DNA from: Physocladia obscura
Taxonomy: Eukaryota; Chytridiomycota; Chytridiomycetes; Chytridiales; Chytriomycetaceae
Direction of reading: 5' to 3'
DNA: 22,507 nt
Assembly: GCA_027596945.1 (NCBI GenBank)
Contig: JADGJH010000282.1
Location: 1-22,507, forward strand
Within the stretch, counting starts at the first letter, position 1. Every line of letters starts with the position of its first letter. The position numbers and the translations under genes are program-made. Positions 1 to 8,901 of this stretch are shown in pieces. The notes below the pieces were generated by a model. That model was not told where the DNA came from and did not search any database. It worked only from the letters and a program-made list of their open reading frames with translations.

Positions 1-131
1 TATAAACTATTTTGTTTAACATTTAATATTGTGCATTCAGTTTGTATATCTAAATATAATTTCATTATATTTAACACTTTCAAATTATGCTATTGGCTGA
101 TTTGTGTTGATACAGCATGATCAGGATCTGC

Positions 132-257
132 TCAAAATGATTGCCCATCTGCACCAACTGCAACTGCTGTAATAAGCCCTACAGATGATAACACAAGGGC
201 GACAATAATGGCTGAAGCAGCTGCACTGATGATTAATGTTGCATTGTCACTGTCCAT
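132..257 (-). CDS. Putative short membrane peptide or 5' exon of a gene leaving the window
   Basis: An ATG on the minus strand at 257 opens 41 codons, ending at a TGA at 134-132. After a short polar start (MDSDNAT) the peptide is almost entirely one hydrophobic Ala/Val/Ile/Leu segment of about 30 residues, which looks like a transmembrane or signal-anchor helix. The DNA beyond it towards position 1 is very AT-rich and intron-like, so this may be the first exon of a longer gene whose remainder is outside the window, with the stop read only because the donor site was passed. A GTAGGG donor within the frame is possible but weak. No family was recognised. It would be divergent from the next gene, sharing the intergenic region with CCAAT and TATA motifs. 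Confidence 0.28.
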   Translation of the reverse strand: MDSDNATLIISAAASAIIVALVLSSVGLITAVAVGADGQSF

Positions 258-378
258 GATGTGGTGTTGGTGCAGTGGTAGGGAAATTGAACAGGAAATA
301 GAGCAGATTTTTGGAAAAAGAGGTATTTGCAAAAATCGAATAAATAGAGGAAAAAATATACCTCTATTTCGGTGTCAG

Positions 379-570
379 CCAATCAAATCTTTTCTTCAAA
401 AAAAATACAAGAAACAAAAATTTACTTGAAACAGCCTTTAAATATAAATGCTCTTTGAATATGTCAAAAACAAGCTTGTTGTTCATTTCATTACATTGCA
501 TCTAACCAATCTGCCTATCAACTTTGTAATCCGATTGGCTCACATGATTTGCCGCAATATCCCTATAAAA
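379..570 (+). promoter_or_regulatory. Candidate promoter with CCAAT boxes and a TATA box
   Basis: CCAAT pentamers lie at 379-383 and 506-510, an inverted one (ATTGG) at 534-538, and a TATAAAA at 564-570. The spacing of the last two (about 30 bp) and the distance of the TATA box to the ATG at 634 (64 bp) fit a fungal core promoter reading to the right. This is motif matching in AT-rich DNA, so chance occurrences are possible. Confidence 0.35.
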
Positions 571-633
571 TCAATTTTCCCATATTTCCGTTGCAAATTG
601 GCGTTGGCATCTAAAAATATCTATCGGAGCTCG

Positions 634-685
634 ATGTACAAGGTCTCTGCTGCCGGTATTTTTCTTGCATTTGTTACAGTTATAT
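634..685 (+). other. Candidate signal-peptide exon of the downstream membrane protein
   Basis: The ATG at 634 opens a peptide, MYKVSAAGIFLAFVTVIC, with the charge and hydrophobic core of a secretory signal. A GTGAAC at 686 could be the donor. It lies about 65 bp downstream of a TATAAAA box. The protein encoded at 949-1920 has a C-terminal membrane segment and an apparently extracellular N-terminal part, so a signal peptide is expected upstream. However, no donor/acceptor pair to the exon at about 949 was found that is both in frame and convincing: joins in phase add an RRKKRKK stretch or use purine-rich acceptors. The link is therefore a proposal only. Confidence 0.3.
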
Positions 686-948
686 GTGAACATAGATTCT
701 TGAAAAGAGATGGCTCGTTTAATTTAATGCACTAAATGAGATGCTGAGAATGTTTTTGCCGTCGCTGTCTTTCATGATGGAATATGTATCAAAACCTAAT
801 AAATATAGTTGATAGCGCATAGTGGATGGTGGATGGTGGCTAGTAGAGGATTAAATACTTTTTTATTGCTTGTGGTAGTGAAGCCAAGCACCTTTTGAGG
901 TTCAGTTCAGTTCGGCGCAAAAAAAGAAAGAAGTCAACGCAACATACA

Positions 949-1920
949 ATGAACTTCACATCCATGGAACTTGTGTCTCTTTCGACACTGACGGTCTCGT
1001 CAACCGACTCCAACGTCGCCGACTGCTATGGTGCCTCATGCGCAATCTCAAACATCAAAGCGACCTCGCAAAACGACGAGAACGACCATTTGACCATGTG
1101 GAAGTCTGGTACGAACCTTCCCACCTTTATGCCCTAACACATTAACACCTTGGCAAAATAACACGTATCGAATGAACGCATTTTTATCTCGATCCAAATC
1201 ACTAGACGGCTCATGCAATCCTCAAATGTATGTTTGTCATGCGTTGTCGCCTACTTATTTAACATAATGCAGAATCTCGTCAGACTGGTCGTCTGCTGGC
1301 AGCTACTCAACCTCGTCGCTATCTGTGTTGTATGGCCCCAAAATCGGTAAGCCTCCAACCCATCATTTGAAATACAACGTGTTCCTGATACCTCTTGAAA
1401 ATTTGAAACAAAAGAAAGCATCAAACCGGCTGTGGTACTGAACAAGAGTGATGGTAGCTCAGTCAGTGTTTCGAATTATCTGTTATGCACCACAGCCCAG
1501 GTTGCTGACGGGGAATATACTGTAAAGTGGGATATTTGCGCTCTTGGGTCGTCAGCACCGCCCGGCACGTACGACAACGCTGTTGGCGCCACATTTACAT
1601 TTCAACAACCGAATTCTACGGCTTGCGACTTCGCGCTTTATGAGGTAAATTACACTTTTGAAAATATTAGCTGAAACCTCCAGTTTTCTGTTTGGCAGAT
1701 TCAAGTTCACGGAGTACCGACACCATCGACAAGCGGCCTTGGAATTGGCGGTATTATCGGAATAATTGTTGCTTGCTTCGCAATTGTGTTGATTGCGGGC
1801 CTCTGTTTTGTGCGTCAAGCGAATTTACGTAAACGTGCTGCGCGATGGTTGAACCAACCGAAAGCCGGCTGGGAGTCGCTTGAGTTATGGGCAGCAGACC
1901 GAGCTGAACATCATGACTGA
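949..1920 (+). CDS. Single-pass membrane protein, Ser/Thr-rich extracellular part (spliced)
   Basis: Five exons join cleanly: 949-1108, 1206-1227 (a 22-nt microexon), 1273-1346, 1415-1644 and 1699-1920. They total 708 nt, or 235 residues. Introns are 97, 45, 68 and 54 nt, with GTACGA, GTATGT, GTAAGC and GTAAAT donors and AG acceptors. The protein has a Ser/Thr-rich, Cys-containing ectodomain with N-glycosylation sequons, then a transmembrane helix at about residues 170-192 (GIGGIIGIIVACFAIVLIAG). A basic juxtamembrane stretch (RQANLRKRAARW) and a short tail ending AEHHD follow, so the tail should be cytoplasmic. No family was recognised; the architecture suggests a surface sensor or adhesin, but that is inference. 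The 5' end is uncertain: a signal-peptide-like exon at 634 may belong to it. Confidence 0.6.
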
Positions 1921-2004
1921 TTTAGTACGATTGAAGATATACCTACTCCCATGCTGTTTTTTTGTTTTGTTTTTTATCATGTTGTTTTTCTGCATGAACT
2001 GTTT

Positions 2005-2010
2005 ATTAAA
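2005..2010 (+). terminator. Likely poly(A) signal (ATTAAA)
   Basis: ATTAAA occurs 85 nt after the stop codon of the membrane-protein gene, followed by an A-rich stretch. It is the only hexamer of this type close to that stop. Confidence 0.35.
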
Positions 2011-2056
2011 AAAATATGCTAGTATGAGGAAATAAGGAGGTGGGAAAGTAGTTCAC

Positions 2057-2120
2057 AAAATGACATCTGGAGGGGGCTGAGTTTCGAATTTTTTTGATAA
2101 CAGGGGGCTGAATGACATTT
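2057..2120. repeat. Short imperfect direct repeat in the 3' intergenic region
   Basis: The decamer AGGGGGCTGA occurs twice, at 2071-2080 and 2102-2111. The motif ATGACAT lies next to each copy, before the first (about 2060) and after the second (about 2112). The G-rich words stand out in otherwise AT-rich DNA between the plus-strand gene ending at 1920 and the minus-strand gene ending at 2138. No function was recognised. Confidence 0.5.
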
Positions 2121-2137
2121 TCAATCGATTTTGTAAT

Positions 2138-2605
2138 TCAAGGGTTTAGTGAGTTGTGCTTGGACGATCGCGTGAACACCGCCACCACAGTAATACAATC
2201 GTCACCAGAGCCAACGAAATCGACAGATTCATTATCATTATAAATCAAATCATTCCGGAGAGAAAAAGGCGCGTTGTTTCTTCTTTCCACAGTGTTGTTG
2301 TGTGCGGCAACTTCAGTATTTATAAGTCCGTTCTTGAACTCGTAGTTTGCGGCCCACGAAGAAACGTAACCTTTCATTTGTTCAATTTTGACTAATGAGC
2401 TTCGAAGCCGCCATGATGCATGTGTTTGGCTGTTTTTGTCTACTTTTTTGGACGGAGTCAAAAAAGAATCATGAAAATAAAATATATTCTCACCATACTC
2501 AATAGCTTCAATAGCTTCAATGTCTGCGTCCGTGCAGTCTTGCTGCTGGTTTTGCTTTTCGGTGCCTTTGATTAGAGTGTTTTCAGTCGTAGCTGTTTTC
2601 GACAT
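2138..2605 (-). CDS. Small unrecognised protein, possibly a PP2C-like C-terminal remnant
   Basis: The reading frame runs from an ATG at 2605 (AAAAC before it) to a TGA at 2140-2138, 155 codons if unspliced. A probable 54-nt intron lies at 2493-2440 (GTGAGA donor, GTAG acceptor). Because it is a multiple of three without a stop, the frame stays open either way, and splicing leaves 137 residues. The N-terminal part is Gln/Thr-rich and acidic. The last third has an APF segment, followed about 20 residues later by GSGDDCITVVAVF. This spacing faintly recalls the end of PPTC7-type PP2C phosphatases (SPF, then GG..DDITV), but the metal-binding DG motifs of the catalytic core are absent. It could be a truncated phosphatase relative or an unrelated small protein. 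Confidence 0.42.
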   Translation of the reverse strand: MSKTATTENTLIKGTEKQNQQQDCTDADIEAIEAIEYGENIFYFHDSFLTPSKKVDKNSQTHASWRLRSSLVKIEQMKGYVSSWAANYEFKNGLINTEVAAHNNTVERRNNAPFSLRNDLIYNDNESVDFVGSGDDCITVVAVFTRSSKHNSLNP

Positions 2606-3289
2606 GTTTTTTTTTTTTCTTTCAGTATTAATAACTTTTTTGAACTTTTTTTTTGAATCGCAGTTTTTATACATATTGCATGAGTAAACAAAACCAAAAT
2701 TATATTGCCAAAAAGCCAGCTCCTTTATTACTATTACTTTTTTTTTATCCCGGTCCTTCTACTTACACGATATTTCAGTTAAAACTCACCCTCCTCTCCC
2801 ATTCAGCTCCTTCAGAAAGAAAAAAATCAAGACGCTAAAAATTTTTTTTTCTTCGCCAGAATTCATTTCCGGCATCTGTTTATGTCCATTACTAATTGAT
2901 TCTGATACTCAATAAAGATATGGTAATCGGCAAAAGTGTGTCTCCAAGTTGTTTGCATATATAAGTCTAAAAACTAACAAGATAGAGAAAATTCAATTTG
3001 TATATAATCACAAAATCGGCCTTATTTTTGTCCACCGCTGCTAAAGGATTGTAAATACGAAATTAGGCGTGGCTGTTTCTCGATATTTAAAAGTCAAAAT
3101 CAAAGTCAAACAATAAAAAAGAAACAACGGAGTCCAACAAAATAAACATAATTAAAAAGGAAACAACAGATTGCTTTATAACTTAGAATAGTTCGAACGG
3201 AAAACGGGGTACCAACGGATAATAAAATTGAAGAAAAAAAAAGTACACGGTATTTCATTTTTTATTTTTATTTTTGACAATTTGGAAAG
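2606..3289. other. Divergent intergenic region
   Basis: About 680 bp of AT-rich DNA separates the start of the minus-strand gene at 2605 from the TRPV start at 3290. It contains long T and A runs and a palindromic TTCGAA near 3191. No convincing gene or recognised regulatory motif was seen. It presumably holds both divergent promoters. Confidence 0.5.
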
Positions 3290-3484
3290 ATGCCTCCTTC
3301 AGAGCACGCGATCAAACTTCCTCCAGTGTCCGTCAAAGCAACTCATATTGCTGTCGCTGAAGATTTCAATACGACACCGCATTTACGATCACCGACAAAA
3401 ACAAAAGGTGCAATTGCAGACCAAGCTGCTGGATTCTTCACTTCACCAATTTGTTTGGTATAGAACACAGCATATTAAAATACA

Positions 3485-3518
<34 letters not shown>

Positions 3519-6305
3519 GGCAATCAGTTTGGGTGAGAAAGAAAAAGTTCAAGATATTCTTGATAGGCATCCAGATGACCTTTTTCTTCGTGGTACTTTC
3601 GGTTGGAATATATATACATGAATACATATTTATGATCAAATAAAGTTCGTTAATTTCCGCTCCATTGCACAGGAGAAACAATCCTCCATGCATCAATTCT
3701 ATTCAAACAGCCCGAAATCGCCGAATACCTTATTGAAAACTATAGTGAAAAAAAGTTACCTGTCATGTTTTATGATGCGGGCATTAAGCGTGTTCGTTTA
3801 ATTGACATTTCGTATGGCTGTGGCTTATATGAAGGACTAACGTCCGATGGAACAGCTTTGGAGTGGAAACCATACAATACTCGTTATGAAGGCGAAACTG
3901 CACTTCATATGGCATGCAAAAATGGAATGAGTGGAGTGGTATGGTCTATTTCTCAGAATAGAATTATACGCACATTTTTCATACACTTATCTGAAATCCT
4001 AAAGGTTGATTTATTACTTGAGAAAGAAGCCTGTGCAAACGTTATAGTCTCTGGAGAAGAATTTGTGAAACCGAACGATTGGAAATATCCAAACATGTAT
4101 TGCGGCAACACGCCATTACATTTTGCGGTTACGCAGAATGATAGTTTTGAAATTGTTAAGGCGCTGGTTGAAAAAGGTCATGCTAATATTTATAGTGTGG
4201 ACTTGTATGGTGTGTATTGAGTTGTTTTCCAACAGTTGAATTTTAGCAAAAAAGCGATCAAAACAATAATATTAATATTAACAGGGAATAATGTTTTTCA
4301 TATTATGGCATATTATGGCCTGAAAAACAAAACAACTGATTACATTTGCAGTAAAAACAAGGCTGATTTGGTCAGCAAGAAACACAGCACTGGTTTATTG
4401 GGGGCGTTGAACAAAGAGGGGATGACACCAGCACAACTTGGTATACATTTTGGAAACGTGAATATCATTGAAATGTTGAAAGAGCCGTTATGGACTGTAA
4501 GTTGGAGAAAATTAACATATTTACGCATTTAATCAATTTTTTTGGTTGCTCTAGTTCGGAGAAGAATTTGCACAATATCAAGTTTCTTTGGATGAAATTT
4601 GCCCAATACTACACCGGTTTGCAAGAGGCTTATTTTGTTTTATATTTTATCTTAATTAAAGACGAAATCATTTTTCAACCAGGAAGAGATACGCCACTCA
4701 CAACACGTCAAAATCAATCTTGGCCGACATTGTAGATCGCTGGGATCACGACATGATAACGCACCCAATTTTCAAATCAATTGTACGTGTAAAATGGGAT
4801 CTCTATGTTCGACGCTACTTTATTCGACAATTTCTGTGGTCATTCACAACAGTTATATGCTTCACATTATCAATTCTAATCGATTCAGGATACCAATCAA
4901 ACGCACCGGAAACAATAATTGACAGCCAATTTGGTCTTATTTGCATCGCGTTTTGCCTCACATTTTTCGGAATTTATGATGTCCTTGAAGACTATGTTTC
5001 AATATATCAGAATACTAAATTTCTGCCGCGGCATTTGCGAAACAAAGAGCTCTCGTTTTGGAACACACTTGATGAACGGGTTGAGTACATTTGGTATATT
5101 GTGAGACGAGATTTTGACGAAGATTTGTTGACACTTGGATTTTGTGGATGCGTTGTTGCAGCGTTTTCTGTTCGAGTGAATGCAAGAACTTTTGGATGGA
5201 ATCCTGATAACACTTTGGCGAATATTCATGGGATGGGGTCAATTTTAGGTTCGCTTCATTTACTGTATTATGCTCGCGGTATGAAAAATGTGGGACCTTT
5301 AATATTAGTTTTAAGGCATGTTTTCAGTAAGTAAGTAAATATTTCTAACGGCACTGTGTATGTGTGTGTGTGCGTGATGCGAGTTATTTTTTGGCTCTTT
5401 TTAAAAAAAAATTTGCACTTTTTTGTAGAGGCTTGATTCGTTGGCTTGTTATTTACATAACTGTTGCTATTGGATATTCTATTGCGTTTTATGCGCAGCT
5501 TAAAAATATGGACTATGAAGCTCTAAACATTGATCTTCCAACAGACTGGAATACGTTTAAGGGTTCATTGCTTTGGACCATCAGATTTTTGTTTGTTATG
5601 GATGACTTTGAAAACATGCGAACAGTTGCGACGGCAAACGGAAATGGAGTTGAGTTTCTGGTTTTTTGTTTTGTTTTTTTTCAAGATTAATCTTATTTTG
5701 CAATTTAGAATTTCATGATCACACTTTTTTTATCCCACCAATTTGCTATCATCATTCTTCTTTTGAATGTACTGATTGCATTGCTTGTTGATATATTTAA
5801 TGACATATCAAAACATTATGAATCACAATGGCTGTTGCAGATGGCCAGAATTACAGTCAACACAGATAGAGATTTGTGGCGCCAAGATGAAGAAATTTTA
5901 GCAACTCATTTTGGCTTTCAATACAACCCTGTGGAATTGAATGAGAAAAAATACCGAAGAAAAAGTTCTGTCAGGCCGGACATGGTACACAAAGGCTCAA
6001 TATATCAATCATCATCTCACTCAGCTTCAGACCCAATGGTTTCCATGAACTCACTAACAAGCAACCATAATGAAGAAGAAAATCGTCATTTCTTTATTCT
6101 CCTGGACAAGTTGGTTCTAGAAGGAGAGGATGAAAATAAAACAGTGCAAGCTGAGACCATACGGCTTGTTGTCGGAGCAAGAAAAACTCAAGATTCTGTG
6201 GAAGATGTTGATTTTGAGATTGATGAAAAATATTGGAGCTTGAAAAAGGTGTTGAAAGATTTTGGTCGCATTTTTAGCAAGTGTAGTGATGATATTTGGG
6301 GGTGA
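3290..6305 (+). CDS. TRPV-like transient receptor potential cation channel
   Basis: Nine exons join to 2,472 nt, 823 residues: 3290-3457, 3520-3601, 3673-3938, 4005-4209, 4285-4496, 4555-4616, 4683-5330, 5429-5660 and 5709-6305. The N-terminal 330 residues hold ankyrin repeats (GETILHASILFKQPEIAEYL, GETALHMACKNGMSGVVDLL, GNTPLHFAVTQNDSFEIVKA). Six transmembrane helices follow: S1 about 379-400, S2 414-438, S3 480-496, S4 512-531, S5 549-575 and S6 629-656. The S4-S5 stretch (LLYYARGMKNVGPLILVLRH) and S6 (LLLNVLIALLVDIF) are diagnostic of the TRPV subfamily. The pore loop at about 590-610 carries VMDDF where animal TRPVs have GMGDL. A hydrophilic 150-residue tail follows. Length matches animal TRPVs. 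The end of exon 8 (5648 or 5660, both in phase) is uncertain. Likely a plasma or ciliary membrane cation channel; stimulus unknown. Confidence 0.85.
3485..3516. repeat. (AAT)n microsatellite in TRPV intron 1
   Basis: Ten uninterrupted AAT units fill the 3' half of the 62-nt first intron (3458-3519) of the channel gene and run directly into the AACAG acceptor. The repeat replaces a polypyrimidine tract, and its length change would alter the branch-point-to-acceptor distance. Confidence 0.9.
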
Positions 6306-6349
6306 CGAGAATAAGAGAGGCTGATACAAGACCTAAGGCAAAATTTTAT

Positions 6350-6355
6350 AATAAA
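6350..6355 (+). terminator. Poly(A) signal of the TRPV-like gene
   Basis: A canonical AATAAA lies 45 nt downstream of the channel stop codon at 6303-6305, followed by AT-rich sequence. Confidence 0.55.
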
Positions 6356-7301
6356 GTTATAGTCACCATATTATTCATGCACTATTTATGGGAACACTAA
6401 TAAACCAATATATTGGTCAGAAATTGTTCTTTGAAATCTTTAAAAAAAGATGTTATGTTGGTAAATAAAATTCTGTATTAGCACAAGCTTTTAGTGCAAC
6501 ACTTTTATACATTTTGACATTGTCAGGTATTACAACTGATTTTTGTCAAAGAATCTTTTTGTTTTTGGAATTATTGTAAGGAAGGTCAGATACCATTTTT
6601 CAAACGGCAGATTTACCAAAGGACACTATCTATAAAATTCAACAAATCATTTGCATCTGTAGGTTCTTCTTGAATATCAAATACCAGTTCTAATGGTAGT
6701 ACAAAAACCGGAATGCCTCAAACAAAGCCTATATTACAAAAATAAATAATATAGCTTATTCTGAAGTTCACCAACACAATGCCATTCTTTGCAATATAAT
6801 CTAGTTGGTATCTTTAAAATAGACTCTGGATTCAAAATCTATATAATATTTCAATTGCATGGCTGGCTGCTATTTTGGCAGTGGAACCCAACAGCACTGT
6901 AACAAATTGCTGAATCAAGATTAGCATTGCCATTACCTTTGTTGCATGCAAGTTTATTGACAAATTTGATCAAACAAGCCCACAAATTTAGAGAGTGGTA
7001 AGTGATTATTTTTGCTGCAAGTTTCGACCCACTAATTTTCCCGTTATCACAAACAATAAACATTTTACAAGAAACTTTTTCAAAAGCTATTTACTAATAC
7101 AAATTTTTGGAAATTATCTGCAGATTAACAAACTTTATGCATTTAATCCAAATACATCACCAACTCACAAAATTCTTTCATTCCTGCAGTCTGAGGCATA
7201 GGGATTACCTTGCAAAATAAATGAAATAAATGCTGGAACGTGTTATCTTTTCATCAGGTTTGATTTTGTGATTACATATCTGGAAATCTGTGACATAAAT
7301 A

Positions 7302-7542
7302 ATGTATAACAATCAAAGAAAAAAATTTCGTGTTTCCAGAGTGCGTTTCCAAGGAGAAAAAAATCTTCTGGGATTTTTCAATTGTTCAACATCAGGTATA
7401 TAAATATTGAGTATATCGGGGTGAATTATTTTTATAAATTATTTATATTTTGGTGATATGAGTTTCAGGAAACGATGTTGTGACATATTCAACAGACAAA
7501 ACTGAAAAGCAAGGAGGAAGTGAAGGAACCCAGCTATTTTAA
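7302..7542 (+). CDS. Possible small two-exon gene of unknown function
   Basis: The ATG at 7302 opens an exon to 7395, followed by a 73-nt AT-rich intron (GTATAT donor, TTTCAG acceptor) and an exon at 7469-7542 ending in TAA. The joined frame encodes 55 residues, basic at the start (NNQRKKFRVSRVRFQGEK) and polar at the end (GGSEGTQLF). The intron boundaries resemble those of the confirmed genes nearby, which is the main support. No domain, signal peptide or membrane segment is visible and no family was recognised. It could be the 3' end of a longer decayed gene rather than a complete one. Confidence 0.25.
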
Positions 7543-7938
7543 GCATCTAGTATTTGCATTACATTTTCTTATACATTACGTTTGGAAAAAATTGTGGCCA
7601 AGACGCTTCAGAATCTGCACAAATTTTTTCTTTCTTTTCTTAATAGAGGTGTGTTTTTGGACTTAAAAATAGCGAAAAGGGTTGCAAAAAAGGTGATGGA
7701 CAAAGAAAGGTGAGAGAAAGATGTAAGAAGCCATTGGGACGTCGAGTTTGCGAGCCATATGCCAAAAAGACAAATTGGGGCATGTGACCAATGTGAAAAT
7801 TCAGAAGAGCTAAAGTCAATGGCGGCCATTAAAGTATCAATCGATATGAGCATATATCCTGTTGTTTTAAAGAATAAAAAACAAACATCACCCTGCTTTG
7901 GTGATCTAGTTACAAAGTGGCTGGGGAAAGCAAACTGA
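7543..7938 (+). pseudogene. Open single-frame stretch with one internal stop, possible gene remnant
   Basis: In one plus-strand frame the 132 codons from 7543 to 7938 are interrupted by a single internal stop (TGA at 7711-7713), which is unusual in such AT-rich DNA. The two halves read as ordinary soluble protein sequence (IVAKTLQNLHKFFLSFLNRG; then HMPKRQIGACDQCENSEELK). The frame continues, after one TAA at 7540, from the last exon of the candidate small gene at 7302-7542. No ATG context, domain or family was recognised, and chance openness cannot be excluded. Confidence 0.18.
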
Positions 7939-8244
7939 GTGGATGGAGTCAGATCTTTTTTTTAATCCCAGCAACTAAGCCCAAACAAAAGCCTGCAGTC
8001 TTTTTCTCTGGTAAACGCGAGAATATGTTGTAACTTACTGTCCATTCGACAACATAAAAAAAAAGTAATTCACACATCAAGAGTGAATATCCGGTACTGG
8101 ATAATTTAGAGATTCACAGTGAAATGACATGATATAATCTGCAGAAAATCTTAAAAATTTTGAAAGAGAATTTTTCAAAGATTCAAAAGACACTCTGCGC
8201 TGCCACGAGGGAGGAAAATAGCCAAAAAACACAATACAAGAAAA

Positions 8245-8598
8245 ATGCAAGCTATCATCGCAACAGGAATCCTTCTTGCAGGAGCCGTCTCGGCCATCCA
8301 CCAACGCGATGCAATTGCCACAGTTGAGGCAGATTTTGCGGCTCTTCCGACGTGCTTCCAGACTTGTGTTTTCACGGCAGTTGGCTCTACTGATATCACA
8401 ACAGCAGCAATTGATGAAGTATGTCAGGCGGTGGTGTCTGGAAGCTCCTTGCTCCTCTCTATCACCTCGTGTGCTTTCGCTTCATGCTCGTCGGCGGACG
8501 TGACTCTCGGTGTAGAAGCGTTGCCACAGTTGGACGCTGACTGTGCAGCTGCTTTGGCTGAGACCGTCGACACCAGCTCTAGCACAACCACAACCACA

Positions 8599-8642
<44 letters not shown>

Positions 8643-8901
8643 CACTACTACTACTGAGGCGGCCCCGTCTTCCACCACCTCTGCCGGTGCTGTTTCGTCT
8701 TCGGAGGCACCAGCTTCGTCTGAGGCACCTTCGTCCTCCTCTACTCCCAGCTCTTCGTCAGTTGCTGCTGCTTCTTCTTCTTCTGCCGCCGGTTATGTGG
8801 CTCCATACCAAGTTGCCACTACCCAGGCTAACCTCTACTCTGGTGCTTCCTCGTTGGTTATTGCTGGCCTTGCTGTTGTCGTTGCCACCATTGTTCTCTA
8901 G
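8245..8901 (+). CDS. CFEM-like GPI-anchored Ser/Thr-rich cell-surface protein
   Basis: An intronless frame of 218 residues. Residues 1-17 form a signal peptide (hydrophobic IIATGILLAGAVSA). Residues 30-105 carry six cysteines (37, 41, 60, 76, 81, 100) spaced like a reduced CFEM domain; the classic fungal CFEM has eight. A run of 24 threonines follows at about 114-137. A Ser/Ala/Pro-rich stalk comes next, suited to O-glycosylation. The C-terminus is a purely hydrophobic segment (SLVIAGLAVVVATIVL) after small residues (YSGAS), as expected of a GPI-attachment signal. It should be secreted and tethered to the plasma membrane or wall; CFEM relatives act in haem binding, adhesion or wall stability, but the role here is unknown. 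Coding bias is richer in GC than the flanks. Confidence 0.8.
8584..8655 (+). repeat. ACN trinucleotide microsatellite encoding 24 threonines
   Basis: Seventy-two bases of ACA, ACC and mainly ACT codons form an uninterrupted Thr tract inside the CFEM-like gene. The core is a near-pure (ACT)n array, with ACA/ACC alternation at its 5' end and one ACC interruption near the 3' end. Such tracts are prone to length change and would alter stalk length. Confidence 0.95.

Larger units (their letters stand above)
6356..8244. other. Long intergenic region without a confident gene
   Basis: About 1.9 kb of AT-rich DNA. It contains exon-like fragments but no protein family that could be named. A frame open for about 32 codons ends exactly at a GTAAGT at 6993. 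A 70-codon minus-strand frame spans 7063-6851. A candidate two-exon small gene lies at 7302-7542, and two further open stretches in one frame run through 7543-7938. No terminal inverted repeats, tRNA or transposase signature was seen. It may hold decayed genes, an unannotated non-coding transcript, or simply the upstream region of the CFEM-like gene. Confidence 0.5.

Noticed and set aside
3185..3215. TTCGAAC-containing stretch resembling a tRNA B box
   Set aside because: No matching A box or cloverleaf stems could be drawn around it.
6851..7063. Minus-strand frame of 70 codons
   Set aside because: No recognisable domain and no clear splice continuation; kept only as part of the gene-poor region description.
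8424..8678. Antisense open frame with a long poly-Val run
   Set aside because: It is the reverse-strand shadow of the Thr-encoding ACT repeat in the CFEM-like gene.
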